Source: Gammaproteobacteria bacterium
GTDB taxonomy: Bacteria > Pseudomonadota > Gammaproteobacteria > Woeseiales > Woeseiaceae
Direction: 5' to 3'
NCBI GenBank assembly: GCA_002685275.1
Contig: NYWX01000057.1
Span: 1-39,436 of the forward strand
Length of the DNA: 39,436 bases
In this document: positions 1 through 9,316 of the stretch, in pieces
Layout of the letters: every line of letters begins with the position of its first letter
Position numbering within the stretch: the first letter of the stretch is position 1
Translations under genes and position numbers: made by a program
The notes under the pieces: generated by a model
Told to the model about the DNA's origin: nothing
Database searches by the model: none
Seen by the model: the letters and a program-made list of their open reading frames with translations, nothing else

Positions 1-570
1 ATTGTATGTACAAAAATAACCTCCAAAGATTCTAGCAATACCCATAATTTTAAGCTTATGATGCGCCAAAGCATAAAGGTCACAAAACCATTGGCCGCCC
101 TCATTAGAAATAAAATAAATTTCAGTAGAAGGATCATAATTTATAAAATAATTTCTTACTTCTACCCCTACTTCAAATGATGATTGAGATATCGCAGGGC
201 CTAACCATACGATTAATTCAGAAGCATCAATTGTAATTTTTTTTACTACATTTTCCAGTATACCTGCAGCCAACCCACGCCAACCAGCATGAGCTGCAGC
301 ATATGCACTTCCATCATTTGAGCAAAATAACACTGGCAAGCAATCTGCTGTTTGAACTACACAGAAGTAACCTGAATCTCCACTTATAGAAGCATCAGCC
401 TCCGGTTTTTTATTGTAATGAGTGGCTGTGATTACAGAATCACCATGAATTTGATTGAGCCAACAAGGCTTGCCAAGCAGCGGTAATTCTAGGTTCTTTG
501 CTGACCGTAAAGTCGTTCCAGCAATTATCGAGTTAGGGGCATCCCAACTTGCAGTAATCCAATCAGTCAT
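1..570 (-). CDS. pgeF: PgeF/YfiH-family multicopper-type purine nucleoside phosphorylase (laccase domain), 3' end cut by window
   Basis: Reading the minus strand from the ATG at 570-568 gives 190 open codons running off the left edge. The protein shows the family's conserved points: Q-I-H-G near residue 40-43, T-A-D-C-L-P around 74-79 and H-A-G-W-R-G-L around 94-100, which supply the His/Cys zinc ligands. Homologues (YfiH/YlmD/LACC1) are cytosolic purine nucleoside phosphorylase/adenosine deaminase-type enzymes, also linked to peptidoglycan editing. About 50 C-terminal residues should lie outside the window. The start codon overlaps the end of rluD by 8 bases (TGA of rluD at 565-563), so the two are probably coupled; rluD-pgeF is a familiar pair in proteobacteria. 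Confidence 0.93.
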   Translation of the reverse strand, partial: MTDWITASWDAPNSIIAGTTLRSAKNLELPLLGKPCWLNQIHGDSVITATHYNKKPEADASISGDSGYFCVVQTADCLPVLFCSNDGSAYAAAHAGWRGLAAGILENVVKKITIDASELIVWLGPAISQSSFEVGVEVRNYFINYDPSTEIYFISNEGGQWFCDLYALAHHKLKIMGIARIFGGYFCTYN

Positions 571-1516
571 TTCTAGAATTTAGACGCATCGCATCTACTA
601 ATGTTTTAAAATCTTTAGGAGGTGAGCTTTCAAGATCAATAACTTTATCCATAATCGGATGTGTAAATACAAGTCTGGCCGCATGTAATGCTTGTCTTTT
701 AAAATGACGCAGTAACTGATTTAACTCATCAGATGCGCCCTTGGGTAGAGCTAAACGACCTCCATATGTTTGATCACCTACCAACGCATTTCGACGGTGG
801 GCAAAGTGGACACGGATTTGGTGCGTTCTTCCTGTTTCAAGTTTTATATTTATAAAAGTAAAAGAAGTAAAACGCTCTTTAATTGTGAAATATGTAATTG
901 CTTCTTTACCTTTTTGCTGCACACTCATTTTTTTTCGATCAACAGGATGTCGTGAAATTGGTGCATTTATTGTTCCGCCACCAGTAAGGGCGCCATTACA
1001 GAGGGCTATATAATGCCTTGAAATTTGTCTATCCTCCAACATACGAACTAGCGCTGTATGAGCGGATAAAGTTTTTGCTACAATAAGTAATCCACTAGTA
1101 TTTTTATCTAGCCGATGAATAATTCCAGCCCGTGGAATATCATATAATTTTGGATAATTATATAAAAGACCATTCATTAAAGTGCCATCCGGATTGCCGG
1201 CTCCGGGATGTACAACAAGTCCTGCGGGCTTGTTCAAGACTATGAGATCATCATCCTCATAAACTATCTCAAAATTTATAGGTTGCGCCTGCGATTTAAT
1301 TTTTTCTTTAATTTGTCTTTTAATTTCAATAGTTTCTCCTCCAGAAACTATATCTCTTGGGCGTTTTGGTGCTCCATTGACTGTTATTTCACCTTTAAGT
1401 AACCAACCCTTTAAACGACTTCTTGAGTGCTGAGGAAATAAATTTGCCAAAGCTTGATCTAATCTCAAACCTGCAGATTCATTTGGTATTATATTTATTT
1501 GTTTAAGTGCATTCAT
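563..1516 (-). CDS. rluD: 23S rRNA pseudouridine synthase RluD
   Basis: 317 residues. An N-terminal S4 RNA-binding domain (about 17-65) is followed by a RluA-type catalytic domain. The signature H-R-L-D-K-N-T-S-G lies at 134-142 with the catalytic Asp at 137, close to the position in E. coli RluD. The family converts uridines in helix 69 of 23S rRNA (1911, 1915 and 1917 in E. coli) to pseudouridine. The gene is divergent from bamD with only 53 bases between starts, the same neighbourhood as in E. coli (rluD-pgeF beside bamD). The region before the ATG has no clear Shine-Dalgarno sequence. RluD rather than RluC is favoured by the length and the bamD/pgeF neighbours. Confidence 0.95.
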   Translation of the reverse strand: MNALKQINIIPNESAGLRLDQALANLFPQHSRSRLKGWLLKGEITVNGAPKRPRDIVSGGETIEIKRQIKEKIKSQAQPINFEIVYEDDDLIVLNKPAGLVVHPGAGNPDGTLMNGLLYNYPKLYDIPRAGIIHRLDKNTSGLLIVAKTLSAHTALVRMLEDRQISRHYIALCNGALTGGGTINAPISRHPVDRKKMSVQQKGKEAITYFTIKERFTSFTFINIKLETGRTHQIRVHFAHRRNALVGDQTYGGRLALPKGASDELNQLLRHFKRQALHAARLVFTHPIMDKVIDLESSPPKDFKTLVDAMRLNSRND

Positions 1517-1569
1517 AATCGAGCTCTAGTTTACGGTATACTTACTTAACTTTGGTCACTTAATAGACA

Positions 1570-2457
1570 ATGTATAAAATTTTAATTAACTATATAGATA
1601 TTAATATGCAAATAAATTTTTATGTAAATTGGTTTTTTACACGAATTATACTTTCCTTAGCTCTTATCTTTTTTACGCTTTCTTTTAGTGGTTGCAGTAA
1701 TAATGATGAGCAACGCTCTGAAATAGATAACTACGTAGAAGCTTATGAGACCGCTCAAAAAGCTATCGAAAATTCAGATTATCAGAAAGGTATTGGAATC
1801 TTTGAAGCTATTCAAGCTAGATTTCCATTTAGTGAACTATCACGACAAATCCAATTAGAGCTTTTGCATGCTTATTATAAAAGTGATCAGCTAGAATTAG
1901 CAGTAGAGACGGCTGATACTTTTATTCGTGAAAATCCAATTCATGAACGTGTAGATTATGCCCTTTACTTGAAAGGCCTTTCATACTATGAAGATGAAAC
2001 TAAATTCTTAGAGAAAAAATTTAAACGTGATACAACTAAAAGGCCGCCGGGAGAAATGAGGCTTGCATATTCAACTTTTCGACGCTTAGTTGAGCGTTTT
2101 CCGGATAGTAAATATTCAGCTGATGCTCAACAACGTATAATCGCCATTAAAGAAAGAATGTCAAATTATGAAAATCATATTGCAGATTATTACTTACGCC
2201 GTGGGGCTTATGTAGCATCCATAAATCGAGCCAAATCCTCCTTGGAAAAATATAATGGAACTTCAGGGAATGCTGAATCCCTTCGTATAATGATTGCAGC
2301 CTATGATGCTCTTGGACTAAATGAATTGAGAGATGACGTAAAACGAGTCCTTGCTTCCAACTTTCCAGATGAAAATTTAATGATAAATGAAAAATCAAAA
2401 GATGGATTTCTTGATTGGATTAAAAACGATTTTTCTTTTAAAAATAAACAAGATTGA
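1570..2457 (+). CDS. bamD: Outer membrane assembly lipoprotein BamD
   Basis: 295 residues from the first ATG. A hydrophobic stretch at about 22-38 ends in a lipobox F-S-G-C with the acylated Cys at 42, so the mature protein is an outer membrane lipoprotein facing the periplasm. The rest is helical TPR-like repeats (for example the segment around 50-95 with Y-E-T-A and F-P-F-S-E), as in BamD/ComL. BamD is the essential partner of BamA in inserting beta-barrel proteins. A second in-frame ATG at 1606 would give a more normal signal-peptide length (Cys at 30); neither ATG has a good ribosome binding site, so the start is uncertain. The stop codon lies inside a predicted hairpin shared with convergent nadE. 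Confidence 0.93.
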   Translation: MYKILINYIDINMQINFYVNWFFTRIILSLALIFFTLSFSGCSNNDEQRSEIDNYVEAYETAQKAIENSDYQKGIGIFEAIQARFPFSELSRQIQLELLHAYYKSDQLELAVETADTFIRENPIHERVDYALYLKGLSYYEDETKFLEKKFKRDTTKRPPGEMRLAYSTFRRLVERFPDSKYSADAQQRIIAIKERMSNYENHIADYYLRRGAYVASINRAKSSLEKYNGTSGNAESLRIMIAAYDALGLNELRDDVKRVLASNFPDENLMINEKSKDGFLDWIKNDFSFKNKQD

Positions 2458-2488
2458 TTTAAAAATTAGATATAAATTTTAAGATCAA
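2454..2488. terminator. Candidate bidirectional terminator between bamD and nadE
   Basis: Bases 2454-2467 and 2475-2488 can form a 14-position stem (one A-A mismatch, one G-U pair) with a 7-base loop. T-rich sequence follows on both sides. The stem is AT-rich, so its stability is modest. It begins at the bamD stop codon and would also serve the convergent nadE transcript. Confidence 0.35.
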
Positions 2489-2568
2489 GTTCTATTATTT
2501 TATATTAAACAATACTTACTTTATTGGTCTAAAAAAATAGATAAAAATCTTAAAGAGTTGTTTTTTAT

Positions 2569-4197
2569 TTATTTAGGATCGTAACCTGAAGTTATTGGAT
2601 AACGCCAATCCCTTCCAAATGCACGGCTTGTGACTCTCACGCCTGGGGGTGCCTGACGACGCTTGTGCTCATTAAGTTTAACCATCCCTAAAACTTTAAT
2701 GACAATATCACGTTCAAATCCTTTATCTGTGATTTCACTCACAGATAAATCTTTTTCAATAAATGCTTCGAGTATTGGATCAAGAACCGTATAATCGGGA
2801 AGGAAGTCACTATCTTTTTGATTGGGTCGCAACTCAGCTGATGGTTCTCGAACAATGATTCTCTCAGGAATAACTGCATCAAGAGAGTTTCGATATTTGG
2901 CTAAACGATAAACTAGCGATTTTGAGCAATCCTTGATAGGTGCAAAACCACCTGCCATATCACCATATAGTGTTGCATACCCAACGGCCATCTCACTTTT
3001 ATTTCCAGTGGTGAGTAACATAAATCCTGTCTTATTTGACATGGCCATTAGAAGTAATCCGCGACAGCGAGATTGGATATTTTCTTCGGTTACATCATTT
3101 TTGCAATCTTTGAATACTGGATTTAATTGAGCAATGATTTGCTCATAAATAGGCTCAATTGAAATTACATCATAACGAATACCTAATTTATCTGCTTGTT
3201 TAGCAGCATCTTCCTGACTCATCTCTGAAGTATATAGAAACGGCATCATTACAGCATGAACACGGTCAGCGCCAATAGCATCGCAAGCAATAGTTGCTAC
3301 TAATGCTGAATCAACTCCACCTGACAAACCAATTAAAACGCCAGGAAAACCATGCCTGTTGATGTAATCTCGAGTGCCTCTAACTATTGCTTTGTATGCA
3401 CTTTCATCAACATTTAGTAATTTTGATAATGATTTATTTTTTAGTTTGACCTCTGACCTTTTTGTTTGTAAATCAACAGTAAATAGTCCTTCTTCAAATG
3501 AAGGTGCGCGAAACTTAATTTTTTCATCTGCCGACATTGCAAATGAACCGCCATCAAATACAAGTTCATCCTGGCCTCCGACCATATTTACATATATGAC
3601 TGGCAACTTAATGTCTGAGATTCGTTCTTTAACCTGTTTTTCACGATTAATTTGACTATCTTTTTCAAAAGGTGATCCATTAATTGCAATTATGCACTCA
3701 GCTCCAGAAGCCAATGCTTTTTTCATTGGCATAGGACCCCATATATCCTCACAAATATTAAGCCCAATGGTAATCCCATTCAGTCTAAAAACTGCTGAAT
3801 CAGAACCACTTTTAAAATATCGCTCTTCATCAAAAACATTGTAATTAGGCAAAAGCTGCTTCCGGTATCGAACAATGGTTTTGCCATCACGTATAATTTC
3901 ACAAGCATTAAAAATATGGCTCTGATTATATTCTGGAAAACCAACAAGTATGCTAATACCAAAAACACTTTCACGTATCTTTGCTATAGAGTTTTCAACT
4001 GATGTTTTGAAACTTTTATGAAACAAAAGGTCTTCTGGTGGATAACCGCAGATACTTAATTCTGGGAAAATGACCAAGTCTGCACAAAGCTCATCACGAG
4101 CTTTTTGCGAATAGTTAATTATTTTTTGAGTATTGCCAGTAATATCGCCAACTACGAGTTCAATCTGAGCTATAGCAACTTTAACGTTATGATCCAT
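2569..4197 (-). CDS. nadE: Glutamine-dependent NAD+ synthetase
   Basis: 542 residues, the two-domain form. Residues 1 to about 250 are a nitrilase-type glutaminase with catalytic Glu46 (F-P-E), Lys113 and Cys149 (N-I-C-E-D). Residues about 265-542 are the synthetase, with the ATP pyrophosphatase loop S-G-G-V-D-S at 292-297. It makes NAD+ from deamido-NAD+ using ammonia from glutamine, in the cytosol. It starts 24 bases after the sucD stop codon and is co-oriented with it, so it is probably the last gene of sucC-sucD-nadE. No strong Shine-Dalgarno sequence is seen. Confidence 0.96.
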   Translation of the reverse strand: MDHNVKVAIAQIELVVGDITGNTQKIINYSQKARDELCADLVIFPELSICGYPPEDLLFHKSFKTSVENSIAKIRESVFGISILVGFPEYNQSHIFNACEIIRDGKTIVRYRKQLLPNYNVFDEERYFKSGSDSAVFRLNGITIGLNICEDIWGPMPMKKALASGAECIIAINGSPFEKDSQINREKQVKERISDIKLPVIYVNMVGGQDELVFDGGSFAMSADEKIKFRAPSFEEGLFTVDLQTKRSEVKLKNKSLSKLLNVDESAYKAIVRGTRDYINRHGFPGVLIGLSGGVDSALVATIACDAIGADRVHAVMMPFLYTSEMSQEDAAKQADKLGIRYDVISIEPIYEQIIAQLNPVFKDCKNDVTEENIQSRCRGLLLMAMSNKTGFMLLTTGNKSEMAVGYATLYGDMAGGFAPIKDCSKSLVYRLAKYRNSLDAVIPERIIVREPSAELRPNQKDSDFLPDYTVLDPILEAFIEKDLSVSEITDKGFERDIVIKVLGMVKLNEHKRRQAPPGVRVTSRAFGRDWRYPITSGYDPK

Positions 4198-4221
4198 GGT
4201 TAAGCTTTACAATCACTAGCC

Positions 4222-5094
4222 TTATAAATTTATAACTTCGAGCATTTTTGAACCAAGCTCTGCTGGTGACCTTACTGTTGCTACACCAGCTACATCCAGA
4301 GCTTTGTATTTTTCTTCGGCGGTTCCCTTGCCGCCAGCAATAATCGCTCCAGCATGACCCATTCTTTTTCCCGCCGGAGCTGTAACGCCAGCAATATATG
4401 TTACAACTGGTTTGGTTATATTTTTTTGGATGAATTCAGCGGCGGCCTCTTCATCCATACCACCTATCTCACCAACCATGATAATACCCTTAGTCTCTTG
4501 ATCATTCTGAAATAGTTCCAGACAATCAATAAAGTTCATCCCTCGAACAGGATCTCCCCCAATGCCTATACAAGTACTTTGTCCTAACCCGTTTAGTGTG
4601 GTTTGATGAACTGCTTCATAGGTTAAAGTACCCGATCTAGATATAACTCCGATGCATCCTTTTTTATGAATAAAACCTGGCATAATTCCAATTTTGCATT
4701 CTTCTGGTGTAATAATTCCTGGGCAATTAGGGCCAATTAAATGACACTTGTTATAGCGTAATGAAGACTTTACTTTAACCATGTCATTAACTGGTATACC
4801 TTCTGTGATGCAAACTATCAATGATACGCCTGAATCTGCTGCTTCAAGAATCGCGTCTGCGGCAAATGAAGGTGGTACATAAATCATGCTCACATTTGCA
4901 TTGGTTTCATTGACAGCTTCCTGCATTGTATTATAAACAGGCACTCCTAAATGTTCAGTGCCACCTCGCCCGGGCGTAACTCCACCAACAATATTCGTCC
5001 CATAATCTATACATTGCTTCGTGTGAAATGACCCTTGTTTACCAGTAATGCCTTGGCAAAGAATCCTACTATGTTTATCGACCAAAATACTCAT
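4222..5094 (-). CDS. sucD: Succinyl-CoA synthetase alpha subunit
   Basis: 290 residues, the normal length. The N-terminal CoA-binding Rossmann region contains G-I-T-G-K-Q-G near 15-21. The phosphorylated catalytic histidine lies in G-H-A-G-A-I-I, at about residue 247. The alpha subunit pairs with SucC to interconvert succinyl-CoA and succinate with substrate-level phosphorylation in the TCA cycle. It follows sucC by 13 bases. The start region carries the 14-base word AGAAAATTCAATGA (5104-5091), identical to that at the sucC start. Confidence 0.97.
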   Translation of the reverse strand: MSILVDKHSRILCQGITGKQGSFHTKQCIDYGTNIVGGVTPGRGGTEHLGVPVYNTMQEAVNETNANVSMIYVPPSFAADAILEAADSGVSLIVCITEGIPVNDMVKVKSSLRYNKCHLIGPNCPGIITPEECKIGIMPGFIHKKGCIGVISRSGTLTYEAVHQTTLNGLGQSTCIGIGGDPVRGMNFIDCLELFQNDQETKGIIMVGEIGGMDEEAAAEFIQKNITKPVVTYIAGVTAPAGKRMGHAGAIIAGGKGTAEEKYKALDVAGVATVRSPAELGSKMLEVINL

Positions 5095-5107
5095 TGAATT
5101 TTCTCTT

Positions 5108-6268
5108 TTAAGCTGCTGCTGTAACAGCTTTTAAAGCTGCATCAGTAAGGTTGTCGACGGCAATAATATCAAGTTTACTGTTGATAAGAAGCTCACGACC
5201 TTCAATCGCATTTGTTCCTTCAAGTCTTACAATAATTGGAACATTTATACCTACATCTTTTGCTGCACTGATAATTCCCTGAGCAATGAGTTCGCAACGC
5301 ACAATTCCACCAAAAATATTAACCAAAATTGCATCAACATTTTTATTAGAAAGAATTAACTTGAAAGCTACTGAAACACGCTCAGCAGTCGTATTACCGC
5401 CTACATCTAAGAAATTTGCTGGGTTGCCTCCGTGTAACTTTATTAAATCCATGGTTGCCATTGCTAAGCCAGCACCATTTACCATGCAGGCAATATTGCC
5501 ATCGAGTGAAACATAATTAAGGTCATATTCAGCAGCTTTTCTTTCAATATCATTTTCTTGACTTAAATCTCGAAGACTAGCAATCTCTTTTTGTCGAAAT
5601 AAAGCGCTACCATCGAGATTAATTTTTCCATCTAACGCAACTATGTCTCCTAAACTATTAATTATTAGAGGGTTTATTTCTATTAAACTGGCATCTTTAT
5701 CGAGATATAATCTATAAAGATTATTTAAGAGTAAAGTAAATTGCTTTATCTGTTCACGTTCGAGATTTAATTTGAAGGCTATTTGCCTTACTTGATAATC
5801 TTGTAAACCAACATCTGGACAAATAGATATTGTGAAAATCATTTCTGGTGTATCAGATGCAACGCGTTCAATATCTATTCCACCAGCTGCAGATGCAACG
5901 ATAGAAATACGGCCATTACCTCTATCTACTAATATACTTAGATAGAGTTCACGAACAATTTCAGAAGCTTCTTCAATATAAACCAAATTTACTGGCAAAC
6001 CTTCAGGTCCTGTCTGGTAGGTAACTAGAACCATACCTAACATTTCATCAGTATATTTACGGACTTCTTCAAGTGTACGAGCTATTTTTACACCACCAGC
6101 TTTACCACGGCCTCCAGTATGAGCCTGAGCCTTAATTACCCATAAATTACCGCCTATCTTTTCTGCAGCTTTAACAGCATTGTCTGAAGAATCAACAGGC
6201 ATGCCTATAGGAGTATTTATACCGTATTCGTTAAAAAGTGTCTTAGATTGATATTCGTGGAGGTTCAT
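5108..6268 (-). CDS. sucC: Succinyl-CoA synthetase beta subunit
   Basis: 386 residues, matching the family (388 in E. coli). It opens with M-N-L-H-E-Y-Q, typical of SucC, followed by an ATP-grasp domain (glycine-rich G-G-R-G-K-A-G-G near 52-59) and a C-terminal ligase domain with D-V-G-G-N. It supplies the nucleotide-binding half of the SucCD complex. First gene of a likely sucC-sucD-nadE transcript. The usual upstream partners sucAB-lpd are not present; the neighbour upstream is the divergent pilD. Confidence 0.97.
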   Translation of the reverse strand: MNLHEYQSKTLFNEYGINTPIGMPVDSSDNAVKAAEKIGGNLWVIKAQAHTGGRGKAGGVKIARTLEEVRKYTDEMLGMVLVTYQTGPEGLPVNLVYIEEASEIVRELYLSILVDRGNGRISIVASAAGGIDIERVASDTPEMIFTISICPDVGLQDYQVRQIAFKLNLEREQIKQFTLLLNNLYRLYLDKDASLIEINPLIINSLGDIVALDGKINLDGSALFRQKEIASLRDLSQENDIERKAAEYDLNYVSLDGNIACMVNGAGLAMATMDLIKLHGGNPANFLDVGGNTTAERVSVAFKLILSNKNVDAILVNIFGGIVRCELIAQGIISAAKDVGINVPIIVRLEGTNAIEGRELLINSKLDIIAVDNLTDAALKAVTAAA

Positions 6269-6525
6269 TGAATTTTCTTCAATTAAAAAAATATTTCATT
6301 TTGAGTACAAAAAAGTATATTTTGTAGGTTAAAGGTTCTTATGTCTACATACAAAAAAATTGAATTTAAACTATGCATTTGTATAAAAAGTTATTTGATT
6401 TACACTTATTTTATGTAACTAACATAACTTAAATAGTGGTTTTAAAGTAGATTATCAATAATATAAAGTTTTATATTCAAATAATCCATCATAATTAATA
6501 ACTTAATTAGCTAATGGAGAGTTAA
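6269..6525. promoter_or_regulatory. Divergent sucC / pilD spacer with an operator-like palindrome
   Basis: 257 bases, very AT-rich, holding promoters for both directions. On the plus strand TTTACA (about 6400) and CATAAC (about 6423) are 18 bases apart and could drive pilD. On the minus strand TATACT (about 6315-6320) is a plausible -10 for sucC without a convincing -35. A perfect inverted repeat TTATGT-n5-ACATAA lies at 6411-6427, overlapping the proposed pilD promoter, and may be an operator. No small open reading frame worth calling was seen. Confidence 0.3.
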
Positions 6526-7407
6526 GTGATTGAGCTAATGAGTCAATCTACACCAGTTTTGATTATAGTAATTTTCTTAATCGCGCTATTAATTGGAAGT
6601 TTTCTTAATGTTGTTATTTATAGACTGCCAATCATGATAGAACGCGAATGGCGCGCTCAAGTTACTTCCTTTAATGATTTATCTGTGAAGGGAGGTTTTA
6701 AGCGTTTTGATTTAATTCTACCCCGATCACATTGCGTGCACTGTAAAAGATTAATTACCTTTTTTCAAAATATTCCCGTTTTAAGTTACTTATTTCTAAA
6801 AGGCCGCTGCGCGCACTGTGATAAATCGATTTCTCTGAAATATCCATGTATTGAATTACTCACTGCATTTTTACTAACAATTACTGTATGGCATTTCAAA
6901 ATAGGTATAGAAGCTTTAATGGCGGTTATTTTGACTGCAACATTGATAGTTATATCAGTAATTGATGAAGATACTCAGATTATTCCGGATGCGATAGTTA
7001 TGCCTTTACTGTGGATTGGTCTTTGTATAAGTCTGTTTGATCCGTTGCCAAACACCGTTAAATTATTCATTAGTCCGTCAGAAGCAATCATCGGAGCATT
7101 AGTAGGATATTTAAGCTTGTGGAGTGTATTTTGGATTTATAAGCTTTTTACTCGAAAAGATGGATTTGGATACGGTGACTTTAAATTGTTGGCAGCGCTT
7201 GGTGCTTGGCTAGGATGGCAGCAAATATTATTGATTATAATGATATCTGCAATTACAGGTATATTAGTTAATATTACTTTGATTCTATTCTTTGGAAAAA
7301 ATCATAATACTCCAATTCCGTTTGGACCATATATTTCTGCTGCAGGATGGGTAACTATGCTTTGGGGTGATCCAATTAAGAATTATTATTTTAACTTGAT
7401 TATTTAA
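6526..7407 (+). CDS. pilD: Type IV prepilin peptidase / N-methyltransferase PilD
   Basis: 293 residues, polytopic inner membrane protein. The N-terminal G-S-F-L-N-V-V-I-Y-R motif (24-33) is followed by two CxxC pairs (Cys70/73 and Cys95/98) that bind zinc in the methyltransferase domain. The two catalytic aspartates fall in D-x-D-T-Q-I-I-P-D (147-155) and G-Y-G-D-F-K-L (Asp218). It cleaves and N-methylates prepilins or pseudopilins. The GTG start is chosen because GGAGA lies 5 bases upstream (6516-6520); an ATG at 6538 is the alternative. pilB, pilC and pilin genes, usual upstream neighbours, are absent here; coaE follows with no gap. Confidence 0.95.
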   Translation: MIELMSQSTPVLIIVIFLIALLIGSFLNVVIYRLPIMIEREWRAQVTSFNDLSVKGGFKRFDLILPRSHCVHCKRLITFFQNIPVLSYLFLKGRCAHCDKSISLKYPCIELLTAFLLTITVWHFKIGIEALMAVILTATLIVISVIDEDTQIIPDAIVMPLLWIGLCISLFDPLPNTVKLFISPSEAIIGALVGYLSLWSVFWIYKLFTRKDGFGYGDFKLLAALGAWLGWQQILLIIMISAITGILVNITLILFFGKNHNTPIPFGPYISAAGWVTMLWGDPIKNYYFNLII

Positions 7408-8028
7408 GTGGCTTATAAAAAATTAAAAAAACCTTTTAGAGTGGGGCTTACTGGTGGTATTGCTTGCGGAAAGTCAACAATTGCTAAACTATTTGAAAAG
7501 CATGGAATTTCAATTATTGACACTGACATTATTGCTAGGGAAGTTGTACAGAAAGGACAGCCAGCACTTGAGGATATTAAACAACAATTCGGTGATTCTG
7601 TTATTGATAATAATGATTATTTAGATCGTTCAGCCATGAGAGACCTTATATTTGCTGATGAACGTGCTCGGCATGCACTTGAAACTATCTTACATCCAAG
7701 AATTAAGGTTGAAACTGTGCGCCAAGCTAACGAAATTGGAGGTGATTACCAAATAATTGTTATACCTTTGTTGGTTAAATCAACTCTCATAGGATTTATT
7801 GATAGGGTTCTAGTCGTAGACTGCAATGAGGATGCACAAATTGAAAGATTAAAAAAACGCGACAATGAGTCAAATATGAATGCTCACCGCATTTTAATAG
7901 CGCAAGAAAGTAGAAATAATTTCCTAAAAATTGCTGATGATATTATTAAAAATGATGAAGAGCCTAACTTACTGCAAACTAAAGTAGCTAAATTACATCA
8001 ATTATACTCTAGCTTGGCATCACTATAA
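7408..8028 (+). CDS. coaE: Dephospho-CoA kinase
   Basis: 206 residues. The P-loop G-G-I-A-C-G-K-S-T sits at about 16-24, followed by the D-T-D motif near 39-41 (D-A-D in many homologues). It phosphorylates dephospho-CoA to CoA, the last step of CoA synthesis. The GTG start follows directly after the pilD stop (TAA 7405-7407), with no Shine-Dalgarno sequence, so it probably depends on reinitiation by ribosomes finishing pilD. pilD-coaE-zapD is a conserved gammaproteobacterial order. Confidence 0.95.
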   Translation: MAYKKLKKPFRVGLTGGIACGKSTIAKLFEKHGISIIDTDIIAREVVQKGQPALEDIKQQFGDSVIDNNDYLDRSAMRDLIFADERARHALETILHPRIKVETVRQANEIGGDYQIIVIPLLVKSTLIGFIDRVLVVDCNEDAQIERLKKRDNESNMNAHRILIAQESRNNFLKIADDIIKNDEEPNLLQTKVAKLHQLYSSLASL

Positions 8029-8107
8029 TGCTTTTTATGAGAAACACATTAAAATTTCACAACATGTAATATTTGCTACAGCTAAATATCTAAAGCAGAA
8101 TGTTTCT

Positions 8108-8908
8108 ATGATTAATTTTTATGAAAAATCAAACAGCCAAAATGTAGAAGGTATCGCATACTATGAGCAGCCAGTTTCTGAACGTATGCGAACTTTTTTA
8201 AGGCTAGAGTTTCTTTATCATCCTATGTTGAAAAATAGCGATAAAGATAATGAATGGTCAACTCGCTCTACAATAGCTTTTTTATTAGAAATTCAATCTA
8301 TCCTTTCAAGGGGTGATGTTAGGAATGACTTATTAAATGAACTGGATCATCTTATATGTAACTTTGAAAAGTTTGAAACTCATTTAAATGTTGATAGCGA
8401 TCGTCTATCCAATTTAATTGACAATTTATCTTGCACCCGCAATAAACTATCAAATATTGGAACTGGCTTCTTGCAAGCCCTTAAAGAAAGTGATTTTTTA
8501 AATACCATTAAATATAGGAGCTCCATCCCTGGTGGTACATGTGAATTTGATTTGCCAGAATATAATCATTGGCTTAGACAGCCCATATCACGAAGACAGG
8601 ATGATCTAGCTAAATGGATTAAACCTATAAAGATACTCTGTGAAGGAGTTTGTGAGGCTCTTTGGGTGATTCGTGAGAGTGCACAACCAATTGCAAAAGA
8701 AGCTATAAATGGTATGTATCAACACAATATGCAAAAAAATAATAATTGTCGGCTATTAAGGTTAAGTCTTGACGAAGAATTAAAATTATTTCCAGAAATA
8801 AGTGGCAGCCAACATCGTTTTACAGTTCGTTTCCTTGAATGGTCAACAGTTGAGAGTCGTGCCATTCAAACAATAGGTGATGTTCCGTTTCAGCTTTCAA
8901 TTTGTTAA
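8108..8908 (+). CDS. zapD: Cell division protein ZapD
   Basis: 266 residues, soluble and helical, matching the YacF/DUF1342 family. Recognisable points are Y-E-Q-P-V-S-E-R-M-R-T-F-L-R-L-E near the N-terminus and a W-L-R-Q-P segment near the middle. ZapD bundles FtsZ protofilaments by binding the FtsZ C-terminal tail, so it works with the ftsZ product encoded at the far end of this window. It lies 79 bases after coaE. The small yacG gene that usually follows is missing: only 3 bases separate the zapD stop from the convergent mutT stop. Confidence 0.93.
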   Translation: MINFYEKSNSQNVEGIAYYEQPVSERMRTFLRLEFLYHPMLKNSDKDNEWSTRSTIAFLLEIQSILSRGDVRNDLLNELDHLICNFEKFETHLNVDSDRLSNLIDNLSCTRNKLSNIGTGFLQALKESDFLNTIKYRSSIPGGTCEFDLPEYNHWLRQPISRRQDDLAKWIKPIKILCEGVCEALWVIRESAQPIAKEAINGMYQHNMQKNNNCRLLRLSLDEELKLFPEISGSQHRFTVRFLEWSTVESRAIQTIGDVPFQLSIC

Positions 8909-8911
8909 TTT

Positions 8912-9310
8912 TTAAAAAAATTTATTTTGAAGCTTTATTATTACAGGTTCATTAGCTGGTAAAAATTTATATGAATCTAAAGACTTTAATGATACCCAAC
9001 TGAGGTTTTGCCCTTCACGTCCAAATGGTTTGTTGTGCCATTTATTGATAATAAAAAACTCAATAGAGACCTCTTTATCTTGATATTCAAATTTTACCTT
9101 CATGAATGAGGAAACATCTTTTATATTTATACCAAGCTCTTCTTTAAGCTCTCTTGATAAGGCATCTAATGCTTTCTCATTAGTTTCTATCTTTCCTCCG
9201 GGAAATTCCCATAAGCCATGATATAAGTCGCCACTAACATGCTCTGCTATCAAAACTTGATCATATGAATTGATGAGTATTCCTGCTACAACATAAAAAT
9301 GATCTTTCAT
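8912..9310 (-). CDS. mutT: MutT-type Nudix hydrolase (8-oxo-dGTP diphosphatase)
   Basis: 132 residues with a complete Nudix box, G-x5-E-x7-R-E-L-K-E-E-L-G-I, at about 37-60, preceded by W-E-F-P-G-G. MutT sanitises the nucleotide pool by hydrolysing 8-oxo-dGTP. It begins 6 bases after secA ends, and secA-mutT is a conserved gammaproteobacterial pair, which favours MutT over other Nudix hydrolases. There is no C-terminal thiamine phosphate synthase-like extension such as some homologues carry. Confidence 0.92.
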   Translation of the reverse strand: MKDHFYVVAGILINSYDQVLIAEHVSGDLYHGLWEFPGGKIETNEKALDALSRELKEELGINIKDVSSFMKVKFEYQDKEVSIEFFIINKWHNKPFGREGQNLSWVSLKSLDSYKFLPANEPVIIKLQNKFF

Positions 9311-9316
9311 ATAAAA

